Assembly (NCBI GenBank): GCA_045110515.1
Contig: JBGCGD010000087.1
Location: 1-34,212 of the forward strand
DNA length: 34,212 bases
Origin: Granulosicoccus sp045110515
Lineage (GTDB): Bacteria > Pseudomonadota > Gammaproteobacteria > Granulosicoccales > Granulosicoccaceae
Direction of reading: 5' to 3'
Shown: positions 32,884 to 34,212 of the stretch, in pieces
How positions within the stretch are numbered: the first letter of the stretch is position 1
How the letters are laid out: each line of letters starts with the position of its first letter
Notes under the pieces: model-generated
Database searches by the model: none
The model's input: only the letters and a program-made list of their open reading frames with translations
What the model was told of the DNA's origin: nothing
Position numbers and translations under genes: made by a program

Positions 32884-34212
32884 TTATACGCGGGTGAGAT
32901 AGGTGGAAAGATCCACGTTCGAAACTTGCCGGTTGAAGGTGCTTGCTTCGTGTCGCTTCATACGCACATAAATCTCACAAAACTTTTCACCCAAAACACG
33001 CTGAAGCGTTGGAGAATTTTCAAAGTTATCAATAGCTGTTAGCCAATCATGAGTGAGCGTTGTAGCTGATGATTGTTCACCAGATAACAAAGGTTTTGAG
33101 ACAGGTAGCTCAGCGCGCTTTAGTCCTTCGTGAACACTTGCCAACAATGTGCTAAGCACCAGATAGGGATTTGCATCTGCACCTGATACGCGATGCTCCA
33201 ACCGTGCAGCCTTGCCGCTGGTTTCAGGGAGGCGGACGGCAACTCCTCGATGGTCGTAGCCCCAATCACATTTGACGGGTGCAAAGCTATCTGGCTGAAG
33301 TCGTCTGTAGGAATTTGCGTGTGGTGCGAACACCAGTTGAGATTCGCTCATCAGTTCAAGACAACCATTGGCGGCATGCAGAAGTTTATTGTCAGAGTTG
33401 CTAGCACTATCGAAAACGTTATCGCCGTTTTTATTCAGTAAGCTGATGTGGACATGTTGCCCGGAGCCGCCGTGTTCCGTATAGGGTTTAGCCATGAAAG
33501 AGGCGAGTAGCCCGTGCTCATGTGCTGCACGATCAACTAATTGTTTAAACAGGACAGCATGATCGGCTGCGCATACTGGACTACTTTGGTGTTTAAGATT
33601 GATTTCAAACTGACCTGGGCCAAATTCTGCTAAGGATGTTTCAGCAGGAATACCCATCTGCTTGGCATAGCGATGAATACGTTGAAGCAGAGTTGATACG
33701 CGATCCATAACCCGCATGTCATAGAGCTGCAAGTCGTCCGGTCTACCTGCAATAGTGAGTTCCTTGGGAACGCTTGGAATACCGCTCCTTGCGGTCGATT
33801 CATCTAGCAAGTAGAACTCAAGCTCAACGGCAACTACTGGATGTAGTCCATCATTGTTTAGTTCTTTAACCACACGTGACAAAATAGAACGCGTATCAAA
33901 TTCACTCGGCTCACCGTTGGTTTTATACAAAGAACATAGTATTTGTTCGTTACCCTCGTTCCACGGCTGCGGATGAAAACCGTGTCCATCTACCTCCGGT
34001 GTGCAAAGCCCATCGGGATCTCCAATTGATAGGCCTAGCCCAGTTATTTCATCTCGATCATCACCCCAGATATCCATGGCTTGTGTTGAGAGAGGAATGC
34101 GTGCTTCGCTATCGGCAATTTTACTTCGCATCGAGACTGGTAGCCGTTTCCCGCGAAGACCACCATGCCAATCTACGATAAGGACATCTACATCCGAATT
34201 AATACGCGCCGA
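32884..34212 (-). CDS. puuA: Gamma-glutamylpolyamine synthetase (glutamine synthetase-like), 5' end outside window
   Basis: A glutamine synthetase-type ligase of which 442 residues are visible. An ATG at 34131 looks like a start, but the frame continues to the right edge, and the upstream part reads VDVLIVDWHGGLRGKRLPVS, the typical PuuA beginning, so the true start lies outside. Motifs: GDPDGLC, VAVELEFYLLDE (metal-binding Glu), GGSGQHVHISL, HANSYRRL and ARLEHRVSGADANPYL. The enzyme joins glutamate to putrescine or a similar amine. It is followed by the PuuB-like gene with a gap of 17 bases. Confidence 0.9.
   Translation of the reverse strand, partial: SARINSDVDVLIVDWHGGLRGKRLPVSMRSKIADSEARIPLSTQAMDIWGDDRDEITGLGLSIGDPDGLCTPEVDGHGFHPQPWNEGNEQILCSLYKTNGEPSEFDTRSILSRVVKELNNDGLHPVVAVELEFYLLDESTARSGIPSVPKELTIAGRPDDLQLYDMRVMDRVSTLLQRIHRYAKQMGIPAETSLAEFGPGQFEINLKHQSSPVCAADHAVLFKQLVDRAAHEHGLLASFMAKPYTEHGGSGQHVHISLLNKNGDNVFDSASNSDNKLLHAANGCLELMSESQLVFAPHANSYRRLQPDSFAPVKCDWGYDHRGVAVRLPETSGKAARLEHRVSGADANPYLVLSTLLASVHEGLKRAELPVSKPLLSGEQSSATTLTHDWLTAIDNFENSPTLQRVLGEKFCEIYVRMKRHEASTFNRQVSNVDLSTYLTRV

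Noticed and set aside
34129..34131. ATG as start of the glutamine synthetase-like gene
   Set aside because: The frame continues upstream to the window edge with typical family sequence (VDVLIVDWHGGLRGKRLP).
1..34212. tRNA, rRNA, CRISPR arrays or transposase genes
   Set aside because: None seen; no spaced direct repeats, cloverleaf-like stretches or transposase motifs in the translations.

Overview
The window looks like a piece of a large, metabolically versatile gammaproteobacterial chromosome, probably marine. This is inferred from the gene families: an iclR-linked galactoside operon, LeuA of the long type with a Leu-rich leader peptide, a MaeB-type malic enzyme, HopJ, DUF3820, DUF445 and DUF5658 proteins, a pyrrolysine-free MttB homologue beside a betaine-homocysteine-type methyltransferase, and PuuA/PuuB. 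A Granulosicoccus-like organism would fit, but the sequence alone does not prove it. No transposase, rRNA, tRNA or CRISPR array was seen.

Layout. 1-2755 (+): the end of a Gfo/Idh/MocA oxidoreductase, then a Mo-bisPGD oxidoreductase with an N-terminal 4Fe-4S motif. 2770-12390 (-): a galactoside utilisation operon read right to left as alpha-galactosidase (GH36), galactokinase, GalT, beta-galactosidase (GH42), sugar-binding protein and two permeases. Its first four genes overlap end to start. It diverges from an IclR regulator (12670) that is followed by the sugar ABC ATPase (13578). A perfect 15-bp palindrome between the divergent genes is the likely operator. 14697-14727 is a strong two-way terminator. 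14743-16788 (-): histidine phosphatase and class III aminotransferase. 17079-18862 (+): a receiver domain without its phospho-acceptor Asp, followed by a GGDEF-EAL protein in which both active sites are gone. 18836-20435: small membrane protein, EamA transporter and DUF3820 protein. 20454-25263 (+): Leu-rich leader peptide with hairpins, leuA, maeB and hopJ. 25268-27112 (-): DUF445 protein and a homocysteine S-methyltransferase. 27486-30861 (+): CX5R phosphatase, MttB-like methyltransferase and a GlxA/AraC regulator. 30854-34212 (-): DUF5658 membrane protein, then PuuB-like oxidase and PuuA-like ligase; the ligase runs off the right edge.

How the genes work together. The galactoside block can import a galactoside, hydrolyse alpha- and beta-linked galactose in the cytoplasm (neither hydrolase has a signal peptide) and feed galactose to GalK/GalT; galE and galM are not in the window. 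The right third deals with nitrogenous osmolytes and polyamines: methyl transfer (MttB-like plus betaine-homocysteine-type enzyme under a GlxA-type regulator) and glutamylated polyamine breakdown (PuuA/PuuB).

The most unusual items are the catalytically dead receiver/GGDEF-EAL pair, the leuA leader with mutually exclusive pairings, the MttB-like protein without any corrinoid protein nearby, and a sharp drop in GC content inside the galactose operon near 8.0 kb. Gene starts were chosen by eye from homology and upstream sequence; GC values are hand counts on sample lines.
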